From Aphanomyces cochlioides (taxonomy: Eukaryota; Oomycota; Saprolegniomycetes; Saprolegniales; Verrucalvaceae): a stretch of 64,000 nt of DNA. Location of the stretch: contig JAHQRK010000012.1 of NCBI GenBank assembly GCA_019828595.1, positions 1,612,001 to 1,676,000 on the forward strand, read 5' to 3'. Below the pieces are notes generated by a model, which did not search any database, was not told the origin of the DNA, and saw only the letters and a list, made by a program, of their open reading frames with translations. The position numbers and the translations under genes are program-made. Shown here one piece after another: positions 10,734 to 22,886 of the stretch. How positions within the stretch are numbered: position 1 is the first letter of the stretch; each line of letters opens with the position of its first letter.

Positions 10734-11582
10734 GGATCCGTCACTGCAAAGTGCCACAACATGGAGATTTTCTTCATCTTCTGCCACCTAGCATTCACAT
10801 CCTATTGTCCTCCAGAGGTCATCCGCGAAACACGTCACTGACTTACAAGATGATACTGTAATATAAATCATTTTTATCTTACTTATTGTATGATTGTTTG
10901 GTGTGGTCAACACAGTCAACACGACAAAAAGACTTCGGCATTCTCGAGGAGACAGTGAAAATTAATTTTTGAAATATATTTATTGAAAATTGACAAATAT
11001 CGGTTTTAATAGTTACACAATGCAGTTATAAGCCATATCTTACGAAGCATAAATATACGTTTATGAATGTATATAATTTTGGAACGCAAGCTAAAGAATG
11101 TAAAAACTCTAAAATATAATCAGAGCAAATGTATTAATAAACACAAGAGAAAAATAAATAAAGGTTAACATAAACTGATCCTGCGCCTTCCCCCACCGAC
11201 TGCATTGTCGTGAAAAGCAGCACGAACTATCAATCCTAGAGCGGTGGTGATCATCTCGGGCTGGACGACATACTTGTGATTAGCTAGATAGATATGAAGC
11301 GCCTTGTCCAAAGATTGGAGATCGACTTGCGTCGATTCATATAGACTAGTTGGGTGCCTCTGAAAGCCAGAGGTGGTGGTCAGGCCACAGGTGCTACTGG
11401 AGCTTAGACACAGCCTGAGTTTTAGTAGCCACGATCGTCTAGACTTGAATACGGCATGATAATAGCTTGGATATTGAAATTTGCATATTCATTCGGACGG
11501 GGACAGTTCCAACTCAGTTGTGCGCGTCGCTGAAGACTAACATGACGAAAGAGCAGTTACCACACTGAACGAAGCGAGTCAA
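10734..11582. other. unassigned, AT-rich, with one short coding-like stretch
   Basis: No gene recognised. On the minus strand 11385-11165 is open for about 72 codons without a convincing start (contains ...YVVQPEMITTALGLIVRAAFHDN...). Its identity is unknown. Confidence 0.35.
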
Positions 11583-13160
11583 GTGTCAGGTAGTGGGGCG
11601 GCAAGTGCATTGGTTACAAAGGCTAGCTCCCGTCTCAACGTCTGGCGCGAAGAGTGGAGCGGTACCCATATTTGGGCGAAGCGGGGCGGTTTATGGCAAG
11701 TCCACCTCGATGATGAGTGGAAAATCGTGGTTCCTTCGCAACTATGGTCCACGATTGTGAATGAGGCACATAGCTCCGTTTGGGGTGGCCACGCGGACGC
11801 GCGTCACACTTGGGCATAGGTCAAGCAAAGATATTGGTGGCCAGGTGTTGGACTGGTGGTCAGTCACTGGACCCGAACATGCCGCGAATGTGGAACCCGT
11901 AAGCTCAAGACACTGCATATTGTTCCTCCGTTGCGGCCTTTGGCTGTGGGAACCATCTGCGATAGGTGGGCAATGGATCTGCAGGGCCCATACCCTCGCA
12001 GCGAATTGAGCAATGCATATGTGGCAGTCTTCACCGAATATGTATCCCGCTACGCAGTCGCTGTGCCAATCCCATCCAAATCAGCCGAAGACTGCACTTC
12101 TGCACTGTGGATATGTGTGTTTGGTCCTTTCCGAGAATTGCTCTCTGATCGGTCTGCGGAGTTTTGGGCAATATTATGGGGAGCCTTGTCCATTTGTGCC
12201 AAGCCAAGCAATTGCACCCCGTTGCGTACAGACCAGCGTTGATGGGCCTGGTGGAACGGTTCAATCGCACCATCAAGGATATGCTGAGCATGTATGTGAA
12301 CGACAGGTCAACCGACTGGGACCCTTGGTTGCCCATACTAACTTACGCGTACAATATGGGCGTGCACCAGACAACGGGTTTCACACCAAAGGATTTGATG
12401 ATGGGGCGCAAGGGAAACACACCTAGTGACCTCCAAATTGAAGACGTGGAAATCGATGCTGACTTGCAGTGTATGGGTGCAAAGATGCAAATTGGCGTTG
12501 GCAGCGGCTCATACTGCTGCAAAAGATGCTACTCAACGAGCCCAAGAGAGAATGGCTCAAACGTACAACAGGAAATCCATGTGTCAATGGACTCCTCGGG
12601 CTGGATTGTATTTTTGGGTTTGGGAGCCCGCACGTGGCAAGGGTATGACGAAACTCCGGCATCCACGGCGAGTACCAGCTCGACTCCTTGCTGACGTCGG
12701 TTTCGACAACTGGAAGGTCCATACCTCCTGGAACAGAACGAATCGAATCGTCCATGTGTACAAGATTTGTGAGAGGACGACGACGAAATCAGCGTAAGCC
12801 TCCGACGCATGCGCCTGGCCCAGTTGAGCTTACCGCCCCACCCGGTCATCAAGATTCACGGTCTTCTGAACGAATCACGCGACATGGACGAGCTAGCGTC
12901 CCGTCTTGGAAATTGCATGAGCAGACGCCGCTTCAAGAAGCTCCAGCAAATTATGAATTCGGAATTCGCGGCCGACGGCTCAGTCGAGGTAAAAATGGCC
13001 GAATGCAACCGATGGTTGAAGTCTATGGACCAAGCGGACAGACTTTCATTAGTTTATCTCAGTGGGAGAACGAACAAGCCAAGCCCAATACACAATGGCA
13101 CATGCCGCTGCGAACGACACCGGGCTGGGGGCATCCCGAAGTGGGAGGGGGAGTAGTAAA
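11583..13160 (+). pseudogene. Gypsy retrotransposon integrase remnant
   Basis: Pieces in several frames form a Metaviridae-type integrase. The zinc-binding part spans about 11700-11930 (WSTIVNEAHSSVWGGHADARHTWA, stop, then RTCRECGTRK). The core has WAMDLQGPYP (first Asp, near 11970), LLSDRSAEFWA (second Asp) and LMGLVERFNRTIKDML (Glu, near 12250). A C-terminal part near 12560-12780 (RAGLYFWVWEP, VHTSWNRTNRIVHVYK) resembles the post-integrase region. The readings downstream to 13160 are not recognised. Frame changes near 11817, 12160 and 12430 make it non-functional. No LTR pair was seen. Confidence 0.72.
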
Positions 13161-13185
13161 GGCCAAACGGCAGAGACGTGGGTAA

Positions 13186-14198
13186 GACGACCAGCGGTGT
13201 AGAGATAGATAAGCTCTCAGTCAAATATTTACTCTACCGTGTCCAATCTCGGCCCTCAAGACGCTCCCACTAGCCCTCGAACTCTTTACATGGTCGACAT
13301 CTTTGCTTCTAAGGCAAACATGTTATGAACCCTATTCTGCTGAACGTCTCCCATGAGACTAAACCAATGTTTGTTATGTCCCCTAAGGATTTACTTGTTT
13401 TGCATTCAACACAGTGAATGAACACAGTAGTTGATGAATTTAGCATATAATTGCAAATCTTAGTAGCAACGTCGTATAATATTTGAAGACGAATTACAAT
13501 ATGAGAAACCTAGTGGTTTGAAAGTACGCTAATAAGATGGGCGTAGACAAATTATTATTTGATAAAGTTTCACAATAAGACGCATACCTATGACAACATA
13601 TCAATACTTATAATGTTTCAAGAGATATGTAGGTGTGGCAGTTTCTCACTCGGAGTGGATGCACGAATCATTTTGTGATGCTGAAGATTGAAAAACATGA
13701 GACAAACCGTCAGTTTCAGTTTAACTTTAGAACACGTCACAGCTTGCCGTGTGTAACTAAGAAAAAGAATTGTGTTCAAAGCGACATGACAGCGACGCCT
13801 CGTGCCGTGCGATTCGCTCTTAGGCAGCTTGCAAGAGCTATGAAGAATGTGAGCGACACTACTTTCTATAGACGTGTGACGTCTATTCAACAGGCAATGC
13901 AAGGTCATTTGCCGCACATTACTACCACGCGCGAACTCCTTTTGGACATGAAGAACGTAAGCTACATGAGCCGACTGATTCGAAAGTTCCAGCGTAACTA
14001 TAGCTGATGTTAGACAGCTGTGTAATGCAACAATCTGTATTCAATCATCTCTTGGGTTAGAACAACTCCTCCGTAGCATTAGGCGTCAACGCTGCTAGCT
14101 CTTGTCATGTACTAAATTCACAAAGCAGTAGTTTCACTTGATTACACGTTACAACAGTGTGAACGGTCTGGCATGTGTTTGTAACTCTCACTAAGATC
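13186..14198. other. unassigned flank of the MULE
   Basis: A 124-codon plus-strand frame (13633-14007) has no recognisable motif and may be chance or a decayed N-terminal MULE piece. I could not see the terminal inverted repeats of the MULE here. Confidence 0.35.
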
Positions 14199-16311
14199 AT
14201 GGACTTCCTACACATCGTGCAACTGCCTACGCATGAGCTTGAGGCATTCCTGTCGAACCTCCCTGCTTTTCGAACGCCTAGTAGCAATGCAAAGCCTTGC
14301 ACAACTCTGCACCCTGATGCCTTTAACGATGCTTGCTTTGAGCCCCATATGATGCAGGTAAAATACACTCGTTGTGTGTCAAGTCGGTGTCATCCCGACT
14401 TTGATGGATACAACGAAGACCAAGTGGACAGATGTGAAATGAAATATCGCATTACAACATGCCCAGCATCTGGACTATCTTTCGTGGCTGCTCGAGGAAT
14501 GCATAGGCACCTCCTTTACCCTGATGCAGGAGAACGCTCTCCTACTCGAGCATGTGTAAGTTTCTGCAGCTATTTCTACTGAACTTCATAAGGTGCTCTA
14601 GGTTACTGAAGATATGAAAGATAAGATTAAAAATTGGCTTGTGGATAGACCTGATTGCAAACCAAAAGACATTTACTACAAGCTGGAAGCAGCGCACACC
14701 CGAAATGAATTTGGCAGATGTCCGATGCCATCCTTGAAGCAGGTTCAGGAGGCTGTAAAATACATGCGGGTCAAAGATATGCGACATCAAAGCACAGTGC
14801 AAGCCACCGAGCTTGAACTTGTGCGACGAATGCAACCAGATGACATCGCTGATGAGGGCGAAACATTTGTTTTCGGTGTCCCAATAATCGACGGCCAGCC
14901 ACGTGTGGGCGATGGTGGGATTGAAGCATTCCGAGCAGGTACATCACCAAGTGTTATAAATGCTAACATGTGGCCAGGATTCACTTCAATCACCCTCTTA
15001 CGAAAATATGTGGCAATTTGCGAAGAAAATCCTGGGTTTAGAGTCATGATTCATGCTGATACTACCTTCAAGACGAACAAATCAGGCTACCCAATATTCG
15101 TATTGGGATATTCTGACAGAAGTGGTCGATTTCACACACTGTGTGTAAGCATCACATCTCAGCGTCGAAGCCAGGATTTTCACTGGGTTTTGAGTTCATT
15201 GTGCAGTCTTATGCTGGAGAAATTGAATTACACATGGAAGCCCCGCTTATTCGTGGGTGATGCCGACAAGGCGCAATACCGTGGCCTTATGGAAGTTATT
15301 GCACCCAACACACCTGAAGTGCAATATGTCATGTGTTTTTTCCATGTCATCAAAAAGTGCTATGAGAAGAAGAGTGGCCTTATATGGTCTGAATGGTGCA
15401 CCGTCTCTTTCGACATCTACTTGCTTCACATGTCAACCTCTTTTCAAGATTTGCTAGACAAAATGGCTCGCGTCTATGAAAACTGGAGCACGAGCCGAGA
15501 ACTCAAAAAGTTTCGATCCTACTTTTATGACACCTGGCTGCCTCGTCAAGTTCCGTTCTCTCGTCGAAATGAATTTCGATTTTGGAAGTGGCAAGTGTAC
15601 CACAGCGGCGACAGTGGAAGTGCTTTAACCAACAATCCCAATGAACACTTCAATGCTGAGCTGAAAAGAGTACGTTTTCAAGACGGTCACTTTCTTACAC
15701 ATGTTTTGTAGTTTGTCAACAATCAAAAATTGCATGTTCCCCATCTGGTTCAGGAAATCTGTCGGCTTTTAAGTAAGGAGTCGAGATCTCGTACAGTTTG
15801 GGCGACGGAGGCCATGGTAAGCGGAAGACTCAAGCGACATTACCAAAAGTTGCAAAAAATACGTTTACTACAAGTTTCTGCTATGGTGTCAGAAAACCCG
15901 ATGACATGGAGAGTCCGCCATCGGGCAGCCCATGAAGCCCAACAAGATGACCAAGAACGATTGAATTTTTCAACTGGCTCCTATCATGAGATGAGTCCAA
16001 GAAATCCCATCAGCAGAAATTTGAGACGCCTCGAATTGTACATGCAACCACCAACGGGGTGGGATGTCGTCCATGCAGATGGTGTCGTGCGCTGCAGCTG
16101 TCTTGTTTGGGTGCGCAATTGTATTCGTGTGCATTCGATTGCATTATCCTGTCGGATTGGCAAGATTCCCCCAGGCATGGAAGGTGCGCCGAGAAAATTG
16201 AAGAATAGAACACATCGTCAGCAGCCACGAGAAGATGCTATCGACGAAGTTGTAGATGGTTATGCACGTGGTCGTCCAAGAAACAATCGCGGTGCTTTGC
16301 ATTTAGATTAG
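14199..16311 (+). CDS. MULE (Mutator-like) transposase, three exons, apparently intact
   Basis: Exons 14199-14555, 14602-15669 and 15712-16311, with introns of 46 bp (GTAAGT...CTCTAG) and 42 bp (GTACGT...TTGTAG), both phase 0, give about 674 residues. The N-terminus has a Cys/His-rich FLYWCH-like part (YTRCVSSRC ... TTCPASG ... RGMHRH). The MULE core has HADTTFKTN (first Asp), LFVGDADKAQY (second Asp), VMCFFHVIKKC, and NNPNEHFNAELKR at the exon 2 end. Exon 3 has a SWIM-like finger (VRCSCLVWVRNCIRVH, with one or two residues more than usual between the last Cys and His) and an AT-hook-like GYARGRPRNNRG. No internal stop was seen after splicing. Confidence 0.82.
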
Positions 16312-16425
16312 ATTTTTCTCTTGAGAAGCACAGGATAATCTGTGCTTTAAGCAAATACATTTCCTTGTCATGATCTCTATTCTACGACTGTGATTTCGCT
16401 GTAGATCCTACTAGTTTGATTTCCA

Positions 16426-17230
16426 TAGCCTCTAGTGTAACATGCACCTAGAAGCACGCAAAGAAGTCCATCGACTCCGCGTTGGCATCGTTCTCAGTCA
16501 ACAGTACGTTTTCATCATTCTACGCAAGTTAATCGGCCGTAATTCAGTTAAACTCATTGAACACAACTGCGCTGGCCCGACGCGAAGTGTACAGTACGGC
16601 GTTTCCATCCCTTCTAGTCTAAAATGCACCTAGAGCACTCAAACAAGTCTATCGTGGCCGCTTTGACATTGTCCCCAGTCGACTGTACGTCTTCATTGCT
16701 TGAATCAACTTAACTCTGTCATAGATCCATCCAACCCACAATTGACACTTCGTTGGCCGTAGATAGTTCGAACACATCACTTGGCACTGTGTTTGCCTAA
16801 CGCTGAGACTACAGTAAGACCTACTCATTGCTTCTAGTCTAAAATGTGCCTAGAACACTCACACAAGTATATCATGGCCACGTTGATGATAGTCAGCAGT
16901 GCCTTCATCTCTTCTCTCGGTCGACAGTTCGTTTTCGTCACTCCAATCAACTTAAACTCGACTGTAGATCGTCGAACTCATTGAACACAACTGCGTTGGC
17001 CCGACGCAAAGTGTACAGTACGGCGTTTCCATCCCTTCTAGTCTAAAATGCACCTAGAGCACTCAAACAAGTCTATCGTGGCCGCTTTGACATTGTCCCC
17101 AGTCGACAGTACGTCTTCATTGCTTGAATCAACTTAACTCTGTCATAGATCCATCCAACCCATAATTGACACTACGTTGGCCCTGTCGTCAACACAGTCT
17201 GATCATTACAATTTCACGACCACGCTAGTC
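16426..17230. repeat. degenerate satellite with a 185-220 bp period
   Basis: The motif CTTCTAGTCTAAAATG(C/T)(A/G)CCTAGA recurs at about 16428, 16613, 16831 and 17035. It is followed each time by a CACTCA-ACAAGT-TATC-TGGCC block. A segment of about 208 bp at 16552-16760 returns nearly unchanged at 16974-17181. This could be subterminal repeats of the neighbouring MULE or an independent satellite. Confidence 0.67.
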
Positions 17231-17697
17231 AACGCAGCTTCATTGTCAAATGGGAGTGCCTGAGAGAGGGTGTGAGCTGGTATTGTTACCAAAGAGATTA
17301 AATTTGTTTTAAATTTGAGCTCCATTTCTATTCATGGCTTAGATATCGTGCCAGTGGAGACTCGATTGAATCATCTCCGAAGAGGCATTTAATGTCCATA
17401 TAGTCTTTGACTACAGAACGACATATCTATGGCTTCTAGTCCAACTTGGCCGTAGATCCATGAAACGCATCAATCGGCACTGTGTTCCTTTGGACGCGTG
17501 AATCGTCGCCGTGTACCGCCATCCACAGTAATCACGCTGGTTCAACTTACTTGTCTACAGTGTGAGAAATTCAAGTTCCTTGCCTAACGACAACCGAGGG
17601 CACGCAAAAAACCAGTCGAGGGTGGAATATTTCAGCACATATGCGCGCACCCACCTTTACTTCTAATAGGGATATTTCCCCTCGATTCCCCACCAAT
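17231..17697. other. unassigned segment before the Copia A pol block
   Basis: No gene recognised. On the minus strand, just after the pol stop near 17700, a purine-rich GGTGGGGAATCGAGGGG resembles a polypurine tract, but no LTR is recognisable after it. Confidence 0.4.
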
Positions 17698-20600
17698 CTA
17701 GGATAATTCCCATGATGAATGGGTCTCAGGTGTAGACAGTACTGCAGTAGAGTAATTTGTTACAACTTCCTGTGATTCCCCGATTTCAGTCTGCATTTTC
17801 TTGTTCTTGGTGTGCACGTTTTCTGTACTCATACAAATGCCGTACTTCAATATGCTTTGTCCGTTTATGATTTCCAGGGTGGTTGCACAATTGTTCTGCC
17901 CCCTGATTATCAATGATTAAGCTTGACGGAGCATGCGAGAGATAGCATTCGTCCATAAGTTGTTCAATCCGTCTAATATCCCGAGCTGCAGTACTTGCAG
18001 CAATTGTTTCCGTATGACACGTGCTAGTGCCAATGATATCTTGTTTCTCGCTCTTTGAAGAAATCGCACAGCCATTCACTTTCGTCACATATCCTGTAAT
18101 TGACTTTCTGTCGGTCTCATCATTGACCCAGTCACTATCAACCCAAGTTTCCACACAAAGGCCATCGTACTTTAGATCTTCTTTGATATCAAATGCAAGC
18201 CCATGGTTTACTGTTCCAACAAGGTATTTGAGAACTCTGACAGCTATTTTCCAATGTGCCATCGTATAATTGTTAAGATACTTGGCCAGCGTTCTTACAA
18301 CATTGGCAAGCTCCAAGCGAGAACCGGTAACAAAATATTGCAGACATCCAACTAAGCTTCGATAAGGATATGCCTCGGCAACAAAATTATCCTCTTGTTC
18401 TCGCCCAGGGGGTCTTTCTCTTTACCTTGAGGTGTGTCGATGGGATTCATGTTCAAGTTTCCAAACTTTCGAATGATATCACGAATGAAGTTGGCTTGGG
18501 AAAATATGAGCCACTCTCCTGGAATATAGTCGATCTCAAAGCCAAGTAAATACCGCAAATCTCCCATTTGTGTTATTTTGAATTTGGTTGTCAAGAGGCA
18601 TTCAATTGGATGAACTAATTCGTCTTCTCCAAGTAATACAAGATCGTCAACGTAGATTGTAAGGTAAATGACATCGTTCATACTGTTTTCTTCCACCCAT
18701 TTAACATGCAATCCATAGTCCTTTTCACATCTTTCAAAACCCAAGCTCAACAGATAACAATGTAGTAACGAATTCCATTCTCTTGGAGCCTGACGCAGCC
18801 TGTATAGACTCTTCTGTAGGAGGCAAACCATTTGCTCATTGCCTTTGATTACTCTGCCTCTTGGCTGCTCCATGTATACATCAAAGTCGTCCATATCTGC
18901 GTTGAGAAATGCAGTGACAAAGTCATATTGCCTGAGTTTCCATTCTCTCATTGCTGAATACAACAAAATGAATCGCAGGGTTTCGAATCTGACAACAGGG
19001 GCAAATGTTTCATCAAAGTCCATTCCTTCAATTTGCTCGTATCCTTTAATTACCAAGCGGGTTTTATATCGTAGATTTCCTTCACGATCTCGTTTGATCT
19101 TTATAGCCACTTATTGTTGACAACAACTCGGTCATTTGGGCGTTCAACAAGGATCCACGTTCCATTTTCCTGCAACGAGTTGTATTCATTATCCATAGCT
19201 GCTTCCCATTTCTTTACTTCGTGTGGGGATAATTCTTTCATGTCATTGTACGACTTTGGTGTCATTTCCTCCAGGCTGTCAAACTCCTCCATTAGAAGAT
19301 AACAACCATTTTCACGGAACCGTTTTGGGAGTCGTCTTTCTCGTTGTGGTCTATCATTTCTCTTTCGATTAATATCGTGCCTTTCCCCATTGTCATTTGT
19401 TCCAACATTCACATTCCCTTTGTGTTCGCTTTGATTATTTACTGAGAATGTCGAATCTTGTGAAGGGATATTCTGGTGTATTTCGTCCACTTCTTTGACA
19501 ATCTGGTGTAGCTCATCACACTCCTTGATGCCTTCACTGGGATCGAGTGATTCGTCTATGCTCACGTTCGTCTCTTTCGGCATTTTCCAGGGGATCTGCT
19601 CAAATTTTGCTTTTATTTTCAATGTCATCATTATTCACCAGAGGCACTGGGTGGTCCAAAATGTCCACAACCGGCAATGCAATAAATGGAATTTCTGCGG
19701 GAATTTCCTCCACTTCGGATCCATTTGCAACACCAATTACATGGCCAACATACGAGGCTTTCACGGTGGTGTTTTCGTAACATTTTACATTCTCGTATCG
19801 TGAGAGGCACACCTTCCCAGTTGCAAGGCTAAGTAATCTGTAGCCACGGGTTAAGCCATCATACGCAATCAGTACGCATGGCCTAGATCGTTGGGATAAT
19901 TTTCCTTTTCGATATTTCTTGTCGACGAACATCATTGCTACACAGGCAAAGGGTCTCAAATGCTTAATACTGGGTCTATTTCCATAGATGCCTTCGACTG
20001 GAGTTTTCCCATTGAGTGCCTTTGTTGCCATATGATTGTCAGTGTATGCAACATACTGAATTGCTTCTCCCCAGAGCTCATCAGGCATTCCGGATGCAAC
20101 AAGCACTGCTCGTGTCTTATTTAAAATAACATAATTTGCCTTTTCTACAAGGCAGACTTCCTCTGGGGTGTAAGGATGAGACCACTGTTGCTTAATTCTC
20201 TTGGACTTGCAAAATTTGGCCAGTTGTTCATTCTTGAACATTTTATCATCATCGGTCGACAGAATTTTGACTTCCTCTTGGAATTCTTGTTCGATATCCT
20301 CAATTAACTCCATCAACGCTTTTGTGGCTTGCCCCTTTCCTTCGAGGAGTTTTACCCATTTATATCTCGATGCCTCATCAATCACAGCCAAGTAACAAGT
20401 CTTTTCTGATGGAGTCGTCACACCACTCATAAAACCAATGTCGGCAATAATCTTATGGAGAGGAATTGTTGCCCTAGATGGCTCTGTGTTTCTAAAGGAC
20501 ATTTTCTTCATTTTTGCTGCCACACATGCTAAGCACTCTCGACCATCTTGTAGATTTTTCGTAGTTTCATTCCACCAACGACGTTATTTCGAAACATGTC

Positions 20601-20885
20601 CTTAACAATCTCCATGTTGGCGTGTGCCAATCTATTGTGCCACATTCTCAATTCACTCTTTTCCTCTTGGGCTTGGGACGTGGTGTATAAGACATTTTCC
20701 GACTTTTTCATCAATCTGGCTTTAGTCCGATACATTCCATGGACCAATTTAAACTGAATTGACACTTCGTCGTTTTCCAGCCAGCATGTATCATTACTTT
20801 TTGAGTATCGCGCCATCAGCCCAAATTGCTCTTTCATCTTACATTGGCCGATCAAGTTTACTTTGGCGTCTTTGACAAACTGCAC
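17698..20885 (-). pseudogene. Copia A integrase, reverse transcriptase and RNase H
   Basis: Reading right to left: pre-integrase WHNRLAHANMEI (20640-20610); integrase core with IIADIGFMS, ILSTDDDKMF and a PEEVCLVEKANYV segment, where the usual T-D-N-G-G-E-F reads T-D-D-D-K-M-F. Then RT from 19110: FDETFAPVVRFETLR, YDFVTAFLNADMDD, YRLRQAPREWNS, IYVDDLVLLG. RNase H from 18316: ETWVDSDWVNDE, NQGAEQLCNHPGNHKRTKHIEVRHLY. Breaks occur near 20525, 19610, 19100 and 18330. The C-terminal tail changes frame near 17800 (TKNKKMQTEIGE) and differs from the Copia A tail at 1743-1965, hinting at a second copy. Confidence 0.77.
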
Positions 20886-22882
20886 TCCATATCAAAGGCT
20901 CGGTATTCTTGCTCGCGGCAATCGTAGAACATAAATTGAGCCTCACCTTGCCGTTGGGCCATTGTGGTCCCATCAAACCATTTCACATTCATATCATTGT
21001 TGTAAAATTTTACGAATGCCTCAGCATTTCCGCAAATATTCACATGGCTGGCATTGTCCAGGACAAACTCGATGCTGCAATCTCCTTCATCCTCATCGTT
21101 CATTTCGGTAAACAGCACCTGACCAACATAATTTGATTCATCCTCATGTTTGGCCTTGTTGAAATTTGGATTGAATCTCGTCGGTTTTACTTTCAGGATG
21201 GGTTTCAAGAATGGTCTTTTATTGGGCTTGTTGGGAAATTCAAAGCTCACTCTGCGCTTACTCCCAGTAGCAAATCCTTGTCCTTTTGTGTCGTCAATGC
21301 CTTCCCCATGGCTTCCACCAGTTATGCCGCTTCTTGGACAATTACTTTGATAATGGCCCATGCCACCACATCCAAAACATTTAATTTTTGATGCATCACG
21401 CCGATGACTGGTCTTTTCACGCCATGAACGATTTCGTTGATTATTCCAAGAGCCTCTTTTCGATCTCCGTTCAGTCTTCGTGAAATGAACTTGAGATTCA
21501 CTCTCTCTAAGTTGCCATGCATCTCTCTTGTTCTCGTATTCCGACTGTAAGGTGGAGGTAATATCCAAAAGCGATTTGGTTTCCAGTTGATCGCCAGGAT
21601 AGTGTGATGACAAATTCAAGTATTTTCGGGTATTACAGAGTAAGATTTCTCGCTCCTCATCCACGCTTAAGCCTTTCCCCATGCTCAACAGGTCGTGCTT
21701 CTTCTTCGCAAAATTGATCAAGTATTGATGAATGGTTTCGCGATGGTGATCAAAGTGGTATTCAATCAATCGAGCTTTGCCTTCCATTTTATTCATGAAT
21801 GGGCGTTTGGCATGTTGGCGCTCAAGCCATTTAAACTTCTCCTGGACAGTTTCCATATCCGAAACAACCACTTTGGAGCTCTTGTCGAGAGAAGTAACCA
21901 ACAATTCATTTGCAATAGCCTGTCGTTTCAAATATAGAGCATATTTTCTGGGGAATCGAGCGCTGTCTGGCGCTTTCTCTTCATCACACAGGATTTTCCA
22001 AACCCCTTGTCGTATTGCCACAGCACGAATGTCCTCTCTATACGTCGACCAATCTTTTCCGTCGAATGGCAAAATTTTGAATGGATTCGTAAATGAGATT
22101 TTCTTCATCTCACCATCATCCGATTCGACATCAACATCAAGGATTTCATCTCTTTCCCGTTCTCTTGGGTCAGTTTTTATTCGCATGGTGCCACTTCTGT
22201 CCGTGGTTGAATGATCTGGACGACCACTTAAACTGTCAGCACTGTCAATATCAGACCCACTTTCGTCAACATCACTTGACTGCTCATTCCAACTGTTGGA
22301 GTCACTGCTTCCGTGATCACTCGGAGGAGGACTTCCACCATTTAAGCGACTTGAACGCCGCTGTGCGAGGAGAGGGGATGTTGTTGCATCCGACTTATCA
22401 GGACCAGAGCTGCTTTGCGCGGTCTTCTGATCTATACTTCGATTCGAAGTTTCTTCCCACTTCGACTTTGAAAACTTTTGTCCTGTTTTTGACTTCAATA
22501 ATTGATTTCGAATATAGTTTTCAAGGCCAGGTACAACCTCCATTCCAAGGCCTCTCATATGGTCGCAAACTTCTGCAGCTTGCTGAATACTGACTTCCCT
22601 CGGGTCAAGTTGGCTGAAATCAGTCTTTTCTTCATCTGAGTCGAGTTCACTGAGAACCGTCTCTGACTCCTTGGGAGCGCTTTCAATTCTCAAGTCATCT
22701 CCTGACTTGGCATTCATTCCATCTGAATAATAATCATTCGGCACTTGCTCAGAGGATTCTTCGTTCGAGTTTTGCGCTGTAACCCTCGGGACGAGCAAGA
22801 ACCGTGTCTTTTCTGCTACAGACTCGCTTTTTCTTCTTTCCAAGCGACTAATGCGCTTTGTTTGTGCCACCGTTGGGCTCAT
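20858..22882 (-). CDS. Copia A Gag with zinc knuckle and start of protease
   Basis: A continuous 674-residue frame. ATG 22882 overlaps the primer-binding site. A long acidic, Ser-rich N-terminal part precedes the capsid-like region (NPFKILPFDGKDWSTYREDI, near residues 270-290). The zinc knuckle KCFGCGGMGHYQSNCP (C-x2-C-x4-H-x4-C) is intact. The protease motif reads FVLDNASHVNICG, so the normal D-S/T-G is D-N-A; either a lineage variant or inactivated. The frame is lost just before the integrase. Gag-like capsid domains package element RNA. Confidence 0.77.
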   Translation of the reverse strand: MSPTVAQTKRISRLERRKSESVAEKTRFLLVPRVTAQNSNEESSEQVPNDYYSDGMNAKSGDDLRIESAPKESETVLSELDSDEEKTDFSQLDPREVSIQQAAEVCDHMRGLGMEVVPGLENYIRNQLLKSKTGQKFSKSKWEETSNRSIDQKTAQSSSGPDKSDATTSPLLAQRRSSRLNGGSPPPSDHGSSDSNSWNEQSSDVDESGSDIDSADSLSGRPDHSTTDRSGTMRIKTDPRERERDEILDVDVESDDGEMKKISFTNPFKILPFDGKDWSTYREDIRAVAIRQGVWKILCDEEKAPDSARFPRKYALYLKRQAIANELLVTSLDKSSKVVVSDMETVQEKFKWLERQHAKRPFMNKMEGKARLIEYHFDHHRETIHQYLINFAKKKHDLLSMGKGLSVDEEREILLCNTRKYLNLSSHYPGDQLETKSLLDITSTLQSEYENKRDAWQLRESESQVHFTKTERRSKRGSWNNQRNRSWREKTSHRRDASKIKCFGCGGMGHYQSNCPRSGITGGSHGEGIDDTKGQGFATGSKRRVSFEFPNKPNKRPFLKPILKVKPTRFNPNFNKAKHEDESNYVGQVLFTEMNDEDEGDCSIEFVLDNASHVNICGNAEAFVKFYNNDMNVKWFDGTTMAQRQGEAQFMFYDCREQEYRAFDMECSLSKTPK

Positions 22883-22886
22883 AACC
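22868..22886 (-). other. Copia A primer-binding site, half-tRNA type
   Basis: Directly inside the 5' LTR the minus strand reads GGTTATGAGCCCAACGG. Its complement contains GGGCUCAUAACC, the anticodon stem-loop of initiator methionine tRNA as known from yeast and bacteria. This placement matches the half-tRNA priming known for Drosophila copia and yeast Ty5, rather than pairing with the tRNA 3' end. The gag ATG lies inside this site. Confidence 0.62.
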
